Shown: in pieces, positions 17,493-25,369 of the stretch
How positions within the stretch are numbered: the stretch's first letter is position 1
How the letters are laid out: each line of letters starts with the position of its first letter
Assembly (NCBI GenBank): GCA_018672475.1
Contig: JABHFS010000188.1
Span: 62,001-126,000 of the forward strand
Direction of reading: 5' to 3'
DNA length: 64,000 nucleotides
DNA from: Gemmatimonadota bacterium
GTDB taxonomy: Bacteria > Latescibacterota > UBA2968 > UBA8231
Notes under the pieces: model-generated
Told to the model about the DNA's origin: nothing
Seen by the model: the letters and a program-made list of their open reading frames with translations, nothing else
Databases searched by the model: none
Program-made: the position numbers and the translations under genes

Positions 17493-18044
17493 TCAGTCCC
17501 ATAACTGCATTCGTTCCTCGCGTTGCAAACCCGCAAAGGCGCGAAAAATAGATCGCAGCACCTCGGTCTTAGGGCTTCCTCCGTTTTCACCTGCACCGCG
17601 TAAATCTGCCTGATCCCCTCACCGATGCGACGCGTATGCTTACGCACCTTTTGCAAAGCCTAATCGCTCTGTAGACACTGGCGCAACGTGACTTCCTTGC
17701 TGCGCTGGGCCGGGCTCTTGTGTATCGTATCGCCCAACCCTGTGCGCGGCACCAAGCCTGATCGCCGCTTAGATCATCCAGCCCCAACTCTTTCTTTGCT
17801 ATGAACCATCAGCGCGTCTTCGGCTTGCGAGCCGACTGGTCTTCCTCGTAGATCGCACGTTCCTGCCGCCTTTCCTGCCAACTTTTGTTGAGCGCGGCGG
17901 TAAGGCCGTGATCGCGACACCAGGTTTCATAGGCCTCGACCGTCGTCCGTCCCAGCGAGGCGATATGAGCGCCTAAATCGGCATTTGCCTAGCGGTCGCA
18001 CCGCGTCGCCGCCCTTTTTTGCATTTTTGCTCTCCATTGACCAT
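17493..18044 (-). pseudogene. Multiply frameshifted remnant of an unidentified gene
   Basis: On the minus strand several protein-like segments follow each other in different frames. They run from an ATG near 18037 (MESKNAKKGGDAVRP), through GAHIASLGRTTVEAYETWC and the charged NKSWQERRQERAIYEEDQ, to AKKELGLDDLSGDQAW. The last part is VRKHTRRIGEGIRQIYAVQ, ending with LRSIFRAFAGLQREERMQ and a stop at 17493. At least two internal stops and two or more frame changes are needed to join them. The composition (charged, helical, Arg/Glu-rich) is unlike a shadow frame. I do not recognise the family. Confidence 0.5.
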
Positions 18045-18205
18045 ACGCGCCTTCCTCTTATGCGCCCAGTCAACGTAAAGCCCATAACAATTTAACCATA
18101 ACCACATATAAAACAGTATTTTATGATAATATAAAAAAAGAATAAGCCTTTTGTCGTCGCCGCCGATAATAAGTAGTAAGAAGCATACTCAAGAGGAAAC
18201 AAAAC

Positions 18206-19069
18206 GTGACGCAAACCGCACTCGAATATACCGACCTAGCCCTCGACGGCCCCGACAGCCTCGCTCGCCTACAACAGATGAGCCGCATCGCAGCCTCTAC
18301 CTGGCGACGTTGGTGCGAACTTTTAAAATTAAGCCCGAGCAAGGCGACGGAAGTCTGGGAGGAAATCTGCGCGCCATTAGAACAGGTCTCGGGACAGCGT
18401 CCTAATATTTCCTATTTCCTGCGACTGAGAGCGGCGCGCGGCGAAGTAGATATCCAGAGCTTTAAAGAAGAAGTAGCCCCCATCCGTCATATGCTGGGTT
18501 TTTTCCGCATGATCGACGATAGCAGCGTCGATATCGACGAGCTACCCTCCACCATGCTCAGCTACTATAAATTCGCTCTAGAGCACACTTTTCGCCGCCA
18601 ACCCTTCGAGCGATTTGTCGACCAGTGGATCTATGATATCTGCCGAGTTTTCCTCGTCACCAAACTCTGCAAATCCGATCAGGTGACCCTGAGCAAGGCC
18701 CTGCGCATAATCGCCGACGAGCGTATCAGCCTCGACAAGATGCTCACGTCCGCCGTCAAGAATTGCGGCTCTGACGAGCTATCCCTGAATATTCGCGCGT
18801 TTCTCAGCCAGTCCACTGAAGATTGCGAGAAAAAGAGCAGCCAGCAGATGATCGAGCTCTTTCGCCAGATCGTCGAAACCATTTACAACGACGAAGCAGT
18901 CCACACCAAAGGCCGTAGCCAGGACCCGATGCTGCTAGAAAAACGCCGGCGCACCCTACAAGCCTTCGACCCGCAAAGTGCCAACTTGCCCTCGCCTGAA
19001 GAAGCCCAGGCACTGTCGCGCAAAAACAATAAAAAACGCCAAGACGCCCAAACCGCGCTCGCCGCTTAA
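18206..19069 (+). CDS. Hypothetical helical protein, GTG start
   Basis: This is a 287-residue soluble protein that I do not recognise. It looks almost entirely alpha-helical. A C-terminal basic tail (KRRRTLQAF, later RKNNKKRQDAQ) might bind nucleic acid or a partner. It has no signal peptide or membrane segment. The GTG start is preceded by AAGAGGA at good spacing, and the 80 bp before that is very AT-rich with a TATGATAAT stretch at 18122-18130 that could be a -10 element. The HDOD gene lies 248 bp downstream on the same strand, so the two may be functionally linked. Confidence 0.8.
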   Translation: MTQTALEYTDLALDGPDSLARLQQMSRIAASTWRRWCELLKLSPSKATEVWEEICAPLEQVSGQRPNISYFLRLRAARGEVDIQSFKEEVAPIRHMLGFFRMIDDSSVDIDELPSTMLSYYKFALEHTFRRQPFERFVDQWIYDICRVFLVTKLCKSDQVTLSKALRIIADERISLDKMLTSAVKNCGSDELSLNIRAFLSQSTEDCEKKSSQQMIELFRQIVETIYNDEAVHTKGRSQDPMLLEKRRRTLQAFDPQSANLPSPEEAQALSRKNNKKRQDAQTALAA

Positions 19070-19317
19070 AACCATACCCACACCACCGCCATACTGCTAC
19101 AGCTTCCACTGCCCTTGACGAATCATGCGCGTCGGCCAAACTCGCTTAAAATCGCATCGGCGCGACGCCCATCATCTCATCCTTGCATCACAGACCACAA
19201 CGAATGCCCGTCCGCATCCGGCAGAGGCTGGCCACCAGCAGGTTGGCGATTTTCTTATAGCATTTAACCCGGCTTTTCCTTTACTTGTGGGATCCTCATT
19301 ACAACCGCTTATCGCCC

Positions 19318-20652
19318 ATGACAATGCCTCGATCCGATGACCGCGAATACGCCCTGATTGTCCAGGCCACTGGCCAACCGCAACCGTTGATCGCCCGTTT
19401 TCTCAATATGCTGCTGACCTACCGCTACGGGCTCGATATCATCAGCGCCGACAGTTTCGCCAGCGCCTACGCGCAAGTCAAAAAATACGGCCCGCGCATC
19501 CACTGCGCCTTCGTGATCGAACAGGAAAAGATCGAAAGCAAAAAATCGATCGCCAGCCTCAGTCTCAACGGCAACATCCTGCTCTTCTTACTCTTGCCCC
19601 AGAAACTAATCGGCGACCACCAAACCCTGCTGCACCGCATAGACAACATCCACTACTGCCCCTGGGAAAGCGTTTTCAAGGGTGGTGACGCCGGGGTGCA
19701 AAACATCGTTGGGCGCATTTTCGCGCAAGGCGATATCGGTGACCTCTACCACGCAGTGCAGAAACTGCCCTTCGAAGTGGCGCAGCAGAAAATAGAAAAC
19801 CGCCTGAAGCACCTCAAAACGCTACCCACCCTGCCGGCAGTCGCCCTCAAAATCATGAATATGGTTGAGGACCCGCAGACCTCGGTCGAGGATCTCGACA
19901 AGGTCGTCACTAGCGATCCAGCTATCGTGCACAAACTGCTGCAAGTAATCAACTCACCGATATTCGCCGGCGTCGGGCACAAGGAGGGCTGGCCCCTGAA
20001 AGAAGCCTTGGTGCGCATTGGCCGCAAAAAAGTCGCCGCCATCGCCCAGCAGGTCAAACTGATGAACAGCCTGGTCAAACCCCAGGAGAGTCAGTTCAAC
20101 CTCGAACGCTATTGGATGCACTCGGTCGGCTGCGCCCTAATCGCCGACCGCCTGTACAAGAACAAGATGCTAGCGTTCCAGCAGTCGATCGCCTTCAACG
20201 ACTATTGGATCGGCTCGCTATTGCACGACATCGGCAAGTTGGTGCTCGGCTTCTTCTTCTGGTCCCATTTCGAGGAGGTCCTGCAGACGATGCACCGGCT
20301 GCAATGCAGTTTCCGTGCAGCCGAGATCGAGTTGGGCGACGTAGCTAACCACGAATACCTCGGCAAGCTGCTGCTGATGAAATCCAAAGTCGATAAGGGG
20401 CTGGTCGACGCCGTCGCCACACACGCCGTGCCCGAAAACCCTTCGGACCTGGTCTGCCTGGTGCATCTGGCCAATAACCTGAGCAAGGAATTGGCCATGG
20501 GCTACCTGCCCGACGAGCAGCCCCACTACGACCCCGCGGTGCTTGCAAAACTCAATTTGAGTGAGGACGATTGCGGCCGTATACGCGACGCGCTCTTCGC
20601 CGATGGCGCGAAGGAGATCAAAGAAGTCGTGCAGCGTTTTATCGGCGACTAA
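19318..20652 (+). CDS. HDOD domain protein
   Basis: This 444-residue protein has an HDOD domain over about residues 165-400. It begins LPTLPAVALKIMNMVEDPQ, continues with IVHKLLQVINSPIF and WPLKEALVRIGRKKV, and has the HD-like SLLHDIGKLVLGFF. HDOD proteins act in signalling and stress responses; most lack phosphodiesterase activity. The first 150 residues look like a degenerate receiver-like alpha/beta domain without the phospho-acceptor Asp. The ATG at 19318 was chosen over an in-frame codon 11 residues earlier because homologous folds would start near it. It converges on the dehydratase gene with a 4-bp tail overlap. Confidence 0.88.
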   Translation: MTMPRSDDREYALIVQATGQPQPLIARFLNMLLTYRYGLDIISADSFASAYAQVKKYGPRIHCAFVIEQEKIESKKSIASLSLNGNILLFLLLPQKLIGDHQTLLHRIDNIHYCPWESVFKGGDAGVQNIVGRIFAQGDIGDLYHAVQKLPFEVAQQKIENRLKHLKTLPTLPAVALKIMNMVEDPQTSVEDLDKVVTSDPAIVHKLLQVINSPIFAGVGHKEGWPLKEALVRIGRKKVAAIAQQVKLMNSLVKPQESQFNLERYWMHSVGCALIADRLYKNKMLAFQQSIAFNDYWIGSLLHDIGKLVLGFFFWSHFEEVLQTMHRLQCSFRAAEIELGDVANHEYLGKLLLMKSKVDKGLVDAVATHAVPENPSDLVCLVHLANNLSKELAMGYLPDEQPHYDPAVLAKLNLSEDDCGRIRDALFADGAKEIKEVVQRFIGD

Positions 20653-21602
20653 AGCACGGGCGACGCGTTACCACCGCTCAGAATCCCCACCACCTTCTTG
20701 CCGCGCAGATAGTCCTTTAGCTTTATCGCCGCCGCCAACGACGCGGCCCCCGCCCCTTCGGCGACCAGTTTCGCCTCCGTCGCCAACAAACCGACAGCCA
20801 CATCGATCTCCGTGTCCGTCACCAGTACAAAACGATCAACCAGATCCCACATCATACGCGTAGTCATCTCGAAAGCCACCCGCGTCGCCAAACCTTCGTG
20901 CCGAGTAGTCATCGGCCCCGACACGTCCAGCCGACGCTCTTTCCAGGCCCGATAACAGACGGGCGCACCTTCCGTCTGCACGGCGATAACTTCGACCTGT
21001 GGATTAAAATGGCGCGCGACCAACGCGTTACCGCAAGCGCCACTACCTCCGCCGACCGGCACGATCACTGCGTCGACCTCCGGCAACTCGGCAAAAATCT
21101 CCAGCCCCATCGTGCCGACGCCAGCGATCAGCAAGGGCTCGTTGGCCGAATGCACGAAGTGATAGCCTTCCTCCTGCACGACTTTTTCGGCCTGTTCACG
21201 TGCCTCGTCGAAATCCCGACCGAAGAGCCGCACCTCGGCCCCCAACGCCCGCATCGCCTGTACTTTCGCCGGATTGCTATTGTGCTCGGGCCCGTAGATG
21301 ACCACCGGCACACCAAACAGCCGACCGGCAAAAGCCAGCGATTGCCCGTGGTTGCCGGTGCTAGCGCTGATCACGCCCCGCTGCCGTTGGGCCGCATCCA
21401 GCCGCCCGAGCAGATTGACCCCGCCGCGGACCTTAAAGGCACCCACCGGTTGCAGATTCTCGCACTTGGCGTGATAGGCGAAACCAAGCGACTCGGATAA
21501 TTTCCAGCAGTGCAGCAAGGGCGTCGGCGGCAGGTGCGCGCCGATAAAATCTGCCGACGCCTGTATGTCCGCGAACGTCGGTAGCTGTTGTTGCTCGCTC
21601 AT
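20649..21602 (-). CDS. Threonine/serine dehydratase-like PLP enzyme (fold type II)
   Basis: This 317-residue protein is a fold type II PLP enzyme of the threonine ammonia-lyase group. The PLP lysine is K57 in QPVGAFKVRG, the substrate loop is SASTGNHGQSLA, and the phosphate-binding loop is VPVGGGSGACG. It lacks a C-terminal ACT regulatory domain, so it is a catabolic or biosynthetic rather than an isoleucine-pathway type. It ends the ComA-like operon. The ATG at 21602 lies 1 nt after the methyltransferase stop and has AAGGAAGG upstream. A role in making or breaking a sulfo-amino acid such as cysteate is a hypothesis from context only. Confidence 0.9.
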   Translation of the reverse strand: MSEQQQLPTFADIQASADFIGAHLPPTPLLHCWKLSESLGFAYHAKCENLQPVGAFKVRGGVNLLGRLDAAQRQRGVISASTGNHGQSLAFAGRLFGVPVVIYGPEHNSNPAKVQAMRALGAEVRLFGRDFDEAREQAEKVVQEEGYHFVHSANEPLLIAGVGTMGLEIFAELPEVDAVIVPVGGGSGACGNALVARHFNPQVEVIAVQTEGAPVCYRAWKERRLDVSGPMTTRHEGLATRVAFEMTTRMMWDLVDRFVLVTDTEIDVAVGLLATEAKLVAEGAGAASLAAAIKLKDYLRGKKVVGILSGGNASPVL

Positions 21603-21603
21603 A

Positions 21604-22569
21604 CTAACCTTCCTTATGAGCGAGTAACACGCCCTGTTCCAATGCCTCGACGCGCACAAAACCCGCTTCCTGCAACCACAATCGATACTCGCTTTCAGTA
21701 TAGGCGCGGCCGCTTTCGTACGCCGAGAGAAAAAATAAAGAAAAAAGCGCCATCTCAGGTGGCTCGACTCGCGAGTCGTCAACCATATCGCCGTAAATCA
21801 CGACGCACCCCCCAGGCGCAAGTGCCTGATAAACATGCACGAGCGCCCGCTTAGCCATATCCACCGCGAGCACCTGTACAAAGGCTTTGAGTACCGCCAT
21901 ATCAAAAGCGCCCACTGGCGACTCTTCACATAGGTCACATTCAATCACCTGCACCCGCTCGGCCTGCCCCTCGCCGGCGATAAAACGCCGCGTCAGCGCG
22001 ACGACCTCGGGCAATTCCGCGACGGTGACCGCGATCCCGGGACAGACTTCGAGAATACCCAACGCCACCCCGCCGGACCCACCGCCCACATCGAGTACTT
22101 CTGCCCTCTCTGCAATATCGAGTAGCGCTGCCAATTCCCGACCAACGTTTTTAGCGCCGGGGTGCAAGCCACCCAATAGCTCTGCCAATTCACTATCATC
22201 ACGAGCGGAGAAATCGACCTGCGCCGCCGGACGACCGCTGCGCACACTCTCCGCCGTTTGCAAGGCCGCCGCAAAACAATGCGACCACATAAGATGTTTA
22301 TCGCCAACAAAACCGCTACGCCCGCGCACCAAGCGTCGATCCGCCTCTTCACCATTGGCAAAACGCCCATCGCACACGCATAGCAAACCCGCCGCCGCCA
22401 ACGCGTAAAGCAAGGTTTCCAGCTGCTCTTGCTGCACATGCAATAACTTAGCCAACTCGCCGGCGCCGTATGGCCTTTCCCCCAGGGGCGTAAAGAGATC
22501 CAGTTGCATGCCCGCCAACAGAGCTGCCGCTGGATAAACTCCTTCGACAATGCGTTCGATGTCCCCCAT
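21604..22569 (-). CDS. SAM-dependent O-methyltransferase-like protein
   Basis: This 321-residue protein has the layout of the multidomain O-methyltransferases. An N-terminal winged-helix dimerisation region (PLGERPYGAGELAKLL, LLYALAAAGLL) precedes a Rossmann methyltransferase domain. The SAM motif is VLDVGGGSGGVALGIL and the acidic loop is VIECDLCEE. A late segment, ALAPGGCVVIYGDMVDD, matches the motif after strand 5. The acceptor substrate is unknown. The TAATG junction couples it to the ComA-like gene upstream. Confidence 0.88.
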   Translation of the reverse strand: MGDIERIVEGVYPAAALLAGMQLDLFTPLGERPYGAGELAKLLHVQQEQLETLLYALAAAGLLCVCDGRFANGEEADRRLVRGRSGFVGDKHLMWSHCFAAALQTAESVRSGRPAAQVDFSARDDSELAELLGGLHPGAKNVGRELAALLDIAERAEVLDVGGGSGGVALGILEVCPGIAVTVAELPEVVALTRRFIAGEGQAERVQVIECDLCEESPVGAFDMAVLKAFVQVLAVDMAKRALVHVYQALAPGGCVVIYGDMVDDSRVEPPEMALFSLFFLSAYESGRAYTESEYRLWLQEAGFVRVEALEQGVLLAHKEG

Positions 22570-23354
22570 TATAGCGTTTCGCCACCTGCATTAGCGCCCA
22601 AGCCCCGCCGCAGCGCTTCAACGACGATCACCTCGTCCGGACTCACATTACCCATATTGACCTCGGAACCGTAGCGCCGCAGCAACTCGCGGCGCAGCCG
22701 GTGAATATCGTGCAACGCCACCCCTTGGATCCACGGCCCCGGCAATTCGAACATCACCCGCTCAATCCCCGCCGCCGCCACCACCTCCTCCACCTCGCGC
22801 GCCGTGTCCGGATCATCGCTGATCAGCTCAGCCGCCTCCAATAAGATGATCCGCGCCCCGGCTTCAAGACAGGTCTCCGCATCCACCGCCATAGGCGCTG
22901 CGCTTTCTAAACCCTCTTTCTGCCCGACTTCCCCCAGCACTTCGAGGCCAAATTCTCCCACGGCCCTCGCAATGATTTCCCGTTTCCATGCTAAACCGAC
23001 CGGCGCCAGATTATCCGAGACCTCCACCCAGCGATAACCAGCTTCACACACCGCCGGTAAGTAGTGTCCAGAAAGACCGTTGATCTCGGCGTATTCGAGA
23101 AACTGGCCGCCGGGGAAAGGCTCGACACCGCGTTGCTGGTATGCACCGATCTTCTGCCGCAACGAATCATTGGGCAATAGCCGCGATACACCGACGGCGA
23201 CCTTGGCCAGATCGACATAATCAGCCCCGACAGTCAACAGGTCTTCCTGCGCATGCGGCCCCAAACCCCAATCGATCACCATGGTTAAACCATCGGTGCG
23301 CGGTTTTGCCGCACGCGGCAATCCGTCGAGACCAGAAAAAATATGTTCGCTCAT
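22569..23354 (-). CDS. Phosphosulfolactate synthase (ComA) family protein
   Basis: This 261-residue TIM-barrel protein matches the (2R)-phospho-3-sulfolactate synthase family, which adds sulfite to phosphoenolpyruvate in coenzyme M synthesis. Typical segments are GLTMVIDWGLG, GADYVDLAKVAVGVSRLLP, PFPGGQFLEYA, VEVSDN and GEVGQKEG, and the length matches archaeal ComA (about 250). Bacterial and plant members (HSA32-like) often have no known product. The start at 23354 has GGAGAAA upstream and overlaps the preceding stop by 4 nt. Its operon holds a methyltransferase and a PLP enzyme, which suggests a sulfonated metabolite. Confidence 0.88.
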   Translation of the reverse strand: MSEHIFSGLDGLPRAAKPRTDGLTMVIDWGLGPHAQEDLLTVGADYVDLAKVAVGVSRLLPNDSLRQKIGAYQQRGVEPFPGGQFLEYAEINGLSGHYLPAVCEAGYRWVEVSDNLAPVGLAWKREIIARAVGEFGLEVLGEVGQKEGLESAAPMAVDAETCLEAGARIILLEAAELISDDPDTAREVEEVVAAAGIERVMFELPGPWIQGVALHDIHRLRRELLRRYGSEVNMGNVSPDEVIVVEALRRGLGANAGGETL

Positions 23355-24916
23355 GTGTTTTTCTCCAAAATACATTGACGCGCCTCACCGGGTCTCAAGG
23401 CCAAGCGCTGCCACGCCGAGGCACCCACAAGACGCCAAGCCAATTGCAATGGCTGATCGCCGCCGTTAAAAAGCAAAAATGCACCCGCTGCACCCACCGG
23501 CGGGCGCACCAACGAAAGCACCTGCTCGGACACAGACCCGCCCTCCCACTCAATCAATGGCACCACCGCGCTCTGCAATTCTCGCGTGCCTAACAACAAC
23601 GGCCCATAACAACCGGTCACCGCCCCATACCCCCAATTGCGGCCGTGGCCCGCCGCCACCGAGCAAATCGCTCCGCCCATATCCGCGTGCTCACGACCAC
23701 CGCGCAACACCCGCCTGGCCATCGTCAATTTAACCGCCGCCGCAGCGAGCGACCGCCTCGCTGACGCCACCTCACCAGTCAATTGATAAGCCAACGCCAA
23801 CGCGGCCGTAGACGGCTCGCGCACAGGCTGTACTGAACCGTCATCAGCCCACTGCCCCCAGTAAATCATATCATTGCGCTTGCCGACGCCCGGCTCGCGG
23901 CGACGGCGCTCTTCGGGAAAAACCATCGCCCACGGCGCCGGCGATTCCGCCGGCATCTCGGCCAGCACCGCGCGCATCGCATCATCGAACGAGGTATCGT
24001 CGAAGGTCCAGCGATAATAAGAGAGCGCGGCGGCGGCGACATCGGCGAAGGGATCGAGCAATTCGCCAAGCAAGGGCTCGACGATACGCGCCGCCGCATC
24101 GCGAAAAAGATCATCACCCGACAATAAATAGAGATCCCCAAGCGCGTAAACCGCCCCCGAAGCCAGCAGATTCTCAATACCGGCCAACGGATCTCCGGGC
24201 AGGTGATGATTAGCCGCCGCCATCACCTGCTCCTCCCGCGTCTGCAGATCCTCGCGGTGCAAACCCCGACCTGCCAAGTCCCACAGCAACGGCATCGGCC
24301 CTTGCACGGCCAACAGCCGCTCGGCGCGCCGCCGACCGTAGCGCAATGCCCAATCGCGATAACGCTGCTCGCCCGTGATACGCCATGCTGCCAAGGCGAT
24401 GTGCACGAAGCGAAAGTGCTCGGCCAATTCGCGTTCAAAAACAACATCCCCGCCGACGATTTTGCTGCCGATACGATAGCTCAAAAAAACATCGCGCTGC
24501 CAATCGTACCAATCGGGCACGCCCTCTCCCCAATTACCGATATGCTGCGCGGCACCATGCAATAGCGCCGCCGCCTCTTTGTCTTCGGGAAAAAGGCCCA
24601 GATAGCGCGGCAGGAATAATAAAAAAGGCTCGGTGCCGTGATGCGCCTCGGCCTCGGCCTCATAGCCTAAATACCCCTCGGTCGCGACCCAGTGCTTGAG
24701 GTCGGCGACCAGTGAGCGAAAGCGCTCAACGATACGCTCGTCGCCGCTGATTAAATACTGGGGAAAAAAGGCCAACGCGTAATTGGCCTCGTCTTCGCCG
24801 CCTTGATGACGATCCGGCCCGTCGCGCTGCATACTCTGCTCGACCCACAGCGACATCTCGCGACGCAGCGCGGCATAATGGGCAAAGGTCTGGGATAATT
24901 CGTCTTGTGTCCTCAT
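23351..24916 (-). CDS. Putative alpha/alpha-toroid (glycoside-hydrolase-like) protein
   Basis: This 521-residue protein shows many helical repeats rich in Trp, Tyr and His, as in (alpha/alpha)6-barrel glycosidases and lyases. Examples are YLGYEAEAEAHHGTEPFLLF, GVPDWYDWQRDVFLSYRIG, YRDWALRYGRRRAERLL and SGAVYALGDLYLLSG. A small beta-rich C-terminal segment follows. No catalytic signature is clear enough to name a family. It is the first gene of the ComA-like operon, its stop overlapping the next start. The ATG at 24916 was chosen because it begins a conserved-looking helix; an upstream in-frame codon adds 12 residues without clear structure. Confidence 0.7.
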   Translation of the reverse strand: MRTQDELSQTFAHYAALRREMSLWVEQSMQRDGPDRHQGGEDEANYALAFFPQYLISGDERIVERFRSLVADLKHWVATEGYLGYEAEAEAHHGTEPFLLFLPRYLGLFPEDKEAAALLHGAAQHIGNWGEGVPDWYDWQRDVFLSYRIGSKIVGGDVVFERELAEHFRFVHIALAAWRITGEQRYRDWALRYGRRRAERLLAVQGPMPLLWDLAGRGLHREDLQTREEQVMAAANHHLPGDPLAGIENLLASGAVYALGDLYLLSGDDLFRDAAARIVEPLLGELLDPFADVAAAALSYYRWTFDDTSFDDAMRAVLAEMPAESPAPWAMVFPEERRRREPGVGKRNDMIYWGQWADDGSVQPVREPSTAALALAYQLTGEVASARRSLAAAAVKLTMARRVLRGGREHADMGGAICSVAAGHGRNWGYGAVTGCYGPLLLGTRELQSAVVPLIEWEGGSVSEQVLSLVRPPVGAAGAFLLFNGGDQPLQLAWRLVGASAWQRLALRPGEARQCILEKNT

Positions 24917-24952
24917 GGGATTGAATATATCAAAGCCCGGTGATCCGCCCAA

Positions 24953-25369
24953 TGCTTAGAGCCCGGTGAAGTCGATATCCAGAAAGGGGGTATCGGCTTC
25001 GATCAATGCGCGGCGGCCGGTCATAAAAACGCACGTTCAAGGAAGCCAATGTAGACTTTCAATATAACCGTTTTGCCAAGGGCTACCGGGGTCAATGTAG
25101 AGTGTTTTACAATCAATGTACACCCACTCCCCGACCGCGGCATCGGCCTCGTATGCACCCTCTCGCCACACCAGGCCGATGCCGAAGGTGCACACCGTAC
25201 CATCCTGGGTAGTTAGTTGACGTAACTCTTTTATCTTGCTAGGTTTGCCTATCACACAGGTCCGAGGAGGTTCAGCCACAATCACCCGTCTTTCGTCTGG
25301 CACCCGTAAAATTTCCTGCTACATGCAATCAATCCCGACGCGAAGTATAGCAATAAAGAGATAATCACA
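24953..25369. other. Gap with IS remnant upstream of the ABC operon
   Basis: Besides the IS3 fragment, a short open stretch at 24956-25025 (MTGRRALIEADTPF on the minus strand) could be the tail of a lost gene. The last 60 bp before 25370 are AT-richer and probably contain the promoter of the ABC operon. No intact gene is supported. Confidence 0.5.
25037..25108 (-). mobile_element. IS3-family transposase (OrfB) fragment
   Basis: About 18 codons read KTLYIDPGSPWQNGYIESLH, the highly conserved segment of IS3-group OrfB (rve integrase domain) that carries the catalytic Glu in its x-ESL/ESF part. It is followed by a TGA. The flanks do not continue the transposase in the same frame, and no terminal inverted repeats or intact ORF are visible, so this is a dead remnant. 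Confidence 0.75.

Noticed and set aside
17493..18044. Internal stops of the decayed gene as recoded codons
   Set aside because: They include TAG and are accompanied by frameshifts, so decay is the simpler reading.
24953..25369. Complete insertion sequence
   Set aside because: Only one short conserved OrfB segment is visible, with no terminal repeats or intact frame.
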